A stretch of DNA of 12,500 nt. Origin: Acropora yongei (Eukaryota; Cnidaria; Anthozoa; Scleractinia; Acroporidae). The number at the start of each line of letters is the position of its first letter. Position 1 is the stretch's first letter. Below, piece by piece: positions 9,525-12,500 of the stretch. Under the pieces are notes generated by a model. The model did no database searches and was not told the origin of the DNA. It was given only the letters and a program-made list of their open reading frames with translations. The translations under genes and the position numbers were made by a program. The DNA is taken from the NCBI GenBank assembly GCA_014634225.1, contig BLFN01000116.1, forward strand, positions 2,755,270-2,767,769. The letters run 5' to 3'.

Positions 9525-9895
9525 CATTAGAGAGCTTTAGATTCTAGGAAGAGAACGACTGCAAGGACGAGATTTTCTCATTAAACAACATTCAGCGCGC
9601 GAAAACCAGCGTCATTTTGGCGGGAAAAACGTGATACCGTCGTCACTTTTTTACAAGGTTTGGCAAAAATGTTGCCGTGTCAAAACGAGTCAAGGACCGG
9701 TAGCCGTTTTGGCATTTTTCAATCAGTAGAAAGGCTTAGATACCATCAATAAGAATAACTGAGTAGCCTATACTGGTAACAACGAGTAAGATTAATCGTC
9801 CGGCTTTTAAACTTTCTAAGTGTTTTCCCTAAAAACGGGCAGTCAAATCTCGTACTGGTTCTCGTCCTCGTCCTAGAATCTAAAGGTCCCTAATG
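9525..9895. mobile_element. MITE-like element with 51-base inverted ends, 371 bp
   Basis: The left arm 9525-9575 and the reverse complement of 9845-9895 align without gaps at about 42 of 51 bases. Both read CATTAG, then CTTTAGATTCTAGGA, then a GA/GAC-rich part ending ACGAGATTT. The interior of about 270 bases has no open frame of note and includes GCGCGCGAAAA and a TTTTGGCGGGAAAA motif. No clear target-site duplication was found; the flanking bases are nearly inverted rather than directly repeated (CAACTA left, TTGAAT right). The size and structure fit a non-autonomous DNA transposon. The same TTTAGATTCTAGGACGAG end seems common in coral genomes from memory. The superfamily is not resolved. 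Confidence 0.72.
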
Positions 9896-9998
9896 TTGAA
9901 TGCCTCCATGTATTCACCACATCACACATACATATTATGTATCCATCAACTACGGGCTTATCAAGATAATGGACCCACATAACGACCAGCTCCAAGTT

Positions 9999-10043
9999 GG
10001 CCTGACGGCTCAACTGGTAGAGCATTACACCGGCAATTCATCA
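9999..10043 (+). repeat. tRNA-derived SINE head fragment
   Basis: The bases GGCCTGACGGCTCAACTGG followed by TAGAGCATTACACCGGCA have the layout of the 5' half of a tRNA: an acceptor-like start, a D-arm with an A box (10006-10017, about 10 of 12 consensus positions) and the beginning of an anticodon stem. The expected B box (GGTTCGANTCC) does not follow; after position 10043 the sequence diverges. It is therefore not a functional tRNA gene. Cnidarian genomes carry many tRNA-derived SINEs with a very similar head, which is the best explanation, with truncation or rearrangement after the A box. Confidence 0.6.
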
Positions 10044-10159
10044 GCGGAAAGTGAGAAATATAACTTTTTCCCTACAGGCTTGATAACAAGTTGCTTTTTC
10101 TGTTCTTTTGTTTTTGTTGTTGAGAATGCTTGGTACTCCGGCCATTATTTTCTGTTTCA

Positions 10160-10423
10160 ACTCTGTTTCATATGACACAGTGTCTCGGCGTTGTTATGCC
10201 TTCTGATGTATTCGGTTTTGGCTGACTCCGGGCATCCATATAGAATATGGTCGATGCTTTGATCATACCGATTAAATAATCGGCAGAGCGGGCTAGTTCC
10301 GTCTTTGATGATTTTATGGTATGGTGGTATACTCTGGTCTTAGGCTGCTATCATTAGGCCTTCAGTTTCAGCTTTCAATCCTGTTTCTTTCAGCCAATTA
10401 TGTGTTTGCTTAAGAGCCGCCCT
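10160..10423 (-). pseudogene. Decayed non-LTR retrotransposon fragment, reverse transcriptase C-terminal zinc-knuckle region
   Basis: Translated on the minus strand from about 10414, this frame reads LKQTHNWLKETGLKAETEG and, after an in-frame TAA at 10340-10342, DQS, then PLCRLF, DHILYGCP, AKTEYIRRHNN, ending at a TGA at 10157-10159. The order of a helix (WLK..GLK.ETEG), AA.DQ, then a C-x2-C-x7/8-H-x4-C knuckle and AKTEY..RHN is characteristic of the region after the polymerase in certain non-LTR retrotransposons abundant in cnidarians and other invertebrates. Here the second knuckle cysteine is replaced by phenylalanine (C-x2-F-x8-H-x4-C), and the stop lies where the family has a Q-like codon after AA. 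The polymerase upstream and the usual downstream domain are missing. It is a dead internal fragment; the clade cannot be fixed by eye. Confidence 0.8.
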
Positions 10424-10949
10424 CTATAAATATCGACGAACGTCGTTAGGACGAGAAAAAATGAAATCCCTCAAACTTCCTCAAAAGAAAGCTTAAGGTC
10501 TTTATAAGTGATTCACATAAATACAACTTTCAGCTCAGTTCAATTCGTATTTTAGCTGTAGTGCGATGATCTTGGTTTTGCCGTTCTGAGAGGGATTTCA
10601 GCGGCCATTTTGGACCACACTTTCTAGAATTTGCCTTACAAAGAAAACGTTACAAATCCGAACAAAATCGCATTATTCGAGGCAAGCAAATGTTTGTTGT
10701 TAGGTTTAAAAGCTTTTTTGGGAATTTGATCGAAATTCTTAATTTCTTACCTAATGAACTACTCTTTAAAACTTCTTTGAAAAAAAAAATCGCCCAGTTT
10801 AAAGGACAATATCGCTAATTATTAACAACTGAACTACGGATATCAGATTTCCAGTATTTTCCTTGGCTCGCTGGAAACAGGTTTTCAGCTCATATACCTG
10901 CATTACCAAATGCGGTCAATGAACGCGTCAGCAAATAAAGAAATCTGGA
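10424..10949. other. No gene recognised; small inverted repeats
   Basis: An in-frame stop at 10424-10426 ends the retrotransposon frame, and no reverse transcriptase motif is seen further right. CGACGAACGTCG (10434-10445) is a perfect palindrome with a two-base centre. TGAAATCCCTC (10462-10472) is inverted at 10590-10600, enclosing about 117 bases; this could be a small foldback element, but 11 bases is weak evidence. No coding sequence is supported. Confidence 0.45.
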
Positions 10950-11362
10950 GGGTGTCTCGAAAACTGAGACCAAAGACCTAAGTCCTCGAAAACTAAGACC
11001 CCGAAGCTGTTCGCCGCTGTTTCACGTTTAATTAATGTATTACTATATTTTTGAACCGGGAACTCTGAAATATTCAAAATCAAAATTTTTCACATAAGCT
11101 TTCATCGAAAAAAAATTAAACGTTTTGTTACGGCCGTTTTATAGTGTCCTCATGTTTATCTATTTCTTTCGCTCTTGCGCGAACTCAAAACATGTATGGA
11201 ATAGTCGTAGAAACGTTTTCTGTTAATTAACCAAACATGACTTGCGTTACCTATAAACCGGAACTGGCATTGGTTTGTTGACTTTCATCTATCGTGAATA
11301 ATTTTGCGCGGGAACTGTACTCAAAGCCATGCTCGTTTGATGAATATTCGTGAATAATGTCT

Positions 11363-11403
11363 GTCAAATTTTCAAAATTTTGTCAAAATTTGTCAAATTT
11401 TTC
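11363..11403 (+). repeat. Low-complexity TTTGTCAAA-type repeat
   Basis: The core TGTCAAA is repeated at 11363, 11381 and 11391, each followed by a T-rich run, and CAAAATTTTG in the middle is a perfect palindrome. This is a short imperfect tandem array inside the 809-base inverted-repeat element. Confidence 0.6.
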
Positions 11404-11669
11404 CATCCGTTTCCAAGAGGCCAATTGTGCTTGGAATAAGTGATCTAAAGAATAGAACAAGAAACCGTGCATGTATTTTGAAAATTTCAGGGAGCCTGTG
11501 TTGATGTCATTTCCATGTTTTTTATCACATCGCTTTCTCTTCTTCCTACTGAGGAAACAAAGATGGCTGGAACTGGTCCCATACAAGTCAGCTTAAATAA
11601 TCCATGTGCATTAAATGGGAGAAACCCTGCCTCGAACAACAGGTTAAACATATCAATACAATCATACAT
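11383..11669 (-). other. Overlapping open frames inside the inverted-repeat element, unknown
   Basis: On the minus strand, one frame of 60 codons starts at ATG 11669, just inside the right arm, and ends at 11487. A second frame of 67 codons runs from ATG 11586 to 11383 in another phase. The first reads like protein (NLLFEAGFLPFNAHGLFKL, then MGPVPAIFVSS), the second is basic (SRKKRKRCDKK near residue 13). A pyrimidine-rich TCTTTGTTTCCTCAG ending at about 11549 could serve as a splice acceptor feeding the second frame. No known domain is seen. These may be a captured exon, a relic of the parent transposon's protein, or chance openings. Confidence 0.2.
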
Positions 11670-11758
11670 TAATCAGATTGAGTAAACGTAAAACAGCGGC
11701 GAATAGCTTCTGGGTCTTTCGAGGTCTTAGGTCTCATGTCTTAGTTTTCGAGACACCC

Positions 11759-12059
11759 GAAATTTTTCTTTCGAAACCGACGCCCAATGAAAATTGTCTT
11801 GTGGCGGAATTGACGAGTAGGAATTCTGCCACTGGTCCTAAATGCTAATGGGATTCACCCCTTCTTTGAAGTGAGTGTTTTAGAACGACAAAGACTAGTG
11901 ATTTCATCGTGATGAAAAAGTTTTTCTTGCAGCCCTGAGAAAATTTTCCGTGCTGTTGATGTTCGGCTTCTAGTGAAACTCACTTTCATTTCCTATCTTT
12001 CCTACCGCAAGAGTTTATAAACTTAACTTAAATTGACACATTCAAAATCTATTTTTTAC
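11759..12059. other. No gene recognised
   Basis: AT-rich sequence with one short palindrome (TTCATCGTGATGAA near 11903). No open frame, inverted-repeat pair or RNA gene is supported. Confidence 0.5.
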
Positions 12060-12486
12060 CTGCACTTGATTCAGCTTCAGACCTCAAACTTTCAATTCTT
12101 ACAATTAGGATGAATCGCTATTCTGGTTGTTATTGTTAATTCTGTTCCGCCGCCACACATCAGACAAAATTCAGATCTTGAAGTATAACCTGGATGTTTT
12201 TCTTACATTGCTTATCCGTCAAGTATGCTGTTTCTGACCATTTTCGGTGAAGTAATGTTCCAGCTCATCGAAATAAACTGAAAATCCATGGCACCGATGT
12301 TTTAAACGCTTTCTTCGGCTTATGCAGTTGAAGTCTTTGAAAACAGTTCCGTCTGGCGCCTATTGAAATAATTTTTAAGAGACCACTGGCCATTTACAAC
12401 TGTCCAGAGCCGATAACTTCAAGACTTTTTTTCAAAAGCGAAGCCTTTACGTACTCTAGCTCCTCGGTTAGTTCAATGGAATTCAT
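12060..12486 (-). other. Possible decayed exon(s), minus strand
   Basis: Three short minus-strand stretches read like protein but in different phases. From ATG 12486 to the stop at 12394 there are 30 codons (NSIELTEELEYVKASLLKKS), which look like a charged helix. From 12359 to 12222 there are 46 codons with CHGFSVYFDELEHYFTENG. A third, about 12066-12115, ends at CAG/GTAAAA across 12060/12059, a near-perfect splice donor. An acceptor-like TTATTTCAATAG immediately precedes the second stretch. The phases do not join without frameshifts or introns too short for most animals, so this is more likely a pseudogene or a chance set. The family is not recognised, and the window ends before any further exon. 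Confidence 0.15.
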
Positions 12487-12500
12487 TCAACTTTGATCTG

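Larger units (their letters stand above)
10950..11758. mobile_element. Non-autonomous DNA transposon with long inverted ends, 809 bp
   Basis: The left end 10950-11030 and the reverse complement of 11683-11758 match along their whole length, close to 90 percent by hand alignment with one gap of about five bases. Both start GGGTGTCTCGAAAACT and run through CCTCGAAA, GAAGCT and TTCGCCGCTGTTT to ACGTTTA. Within the left arm the unit CTCGAAAACTRAGACC occurs twice (10956-10971 and 10985-11000). The flanks GAAATCTGGA (10940-10949) and GAAATTTTTC (11759-11768) match at 6 of 10 bases, which could be a decayed 9-10 base target duplication as made by Mutator-like elements. Long arms also fit that group, but no transposase is present to prove it. 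The interior holds an A/T-rich short repeat and two minus-strand open frames, listed separately. Confidence 0.75.

Noticed and set aside
10462..10600. Small foldback element bounded by TGAAATCCCTC
   Set aside because: The inverted match is only 11 bases with no further pairing or target duplication, so it could be chance. It is noted under the stretch 10424-10949.
12456..12478. tRNA A-box-like sequence (TAGCTC..GGTTAG)
   Set aside because: Only the A-box-like part is present, the following bases do not form an anticodon arm, and the window ends before a B box could be checked.
1..12500. CRISPR array, prokaryotic operon or phage module
   Set aside because: No regularly spaced repeats, no closely packed genes with ribosome binding sites, and no long frames were found on either strand.

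Overview
The window reads as AT-rich eukaryotic, intergenic or intronic DNA, most likely from a cnidarian such as a coral. No intact protein-coding gene, rRNA or complete tRNA can be supported. Signs of an animal genome are: no long open frame anywhere (the longest, from 3728 to 4156, has no recognisable domain), a short interstitial block of TTAGGG telomere repeat, a tRNA-derived fragment, a decayed non-LTR retrotransposon piece, and several small inverted-repeat elements. The coral-like assignment rests on telomere type, base composition and remembered resemblance of several repeats to families common in coral genomes. It is inference, not a search result.

Layout. Bases 1-70 are a palindrome-rich repeat cut by the window edge. 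From about 734 to 1316 lie two diverged direct copies of one repeat, with a small inverted-repeat element (1025-1154) just left of the second copy. Bases 1317-6720 are mostly featureless. They hold a G13 run, some hairpins, the telomere-like block at 2848-2863 and a doubtful open frame at 3773-4156. At 6728-6838 is a 111-base element bounded by TTAA with CCC-type inverted ends, which looks like a piggyBac-type MITE. At 7309-7604 is a diverged element with 36-base inverted ends. Bases 7605-9524 hold nothing firm.

The right quarter is rich in mobile DNA. It has a 371-base MITE-like element (9525-9895), a tRNA-head SINE fragment (9999-10043), a minus-strand fragment of the zinc-knuckle region of a non-LTR reverse transcriptase with an in-frame stop (10160-10423), and an 809-base element with long inverted ends of about 80 bases (10950-11758). 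The last of these contains two overlapping minus-strand open frames. At the right edge (12060-12486, minus) several short coding-like stretches and a good splice-donor sequence could be remains of an exon or pseudogene.

Nothing here forms an operon or pathway. The window is best understood as a graveyard of short non-autonomous transposons. I did not find convincing evidence of a new biological system; the 809-base element with open frames inside it is the most worthwhile object to follow up.
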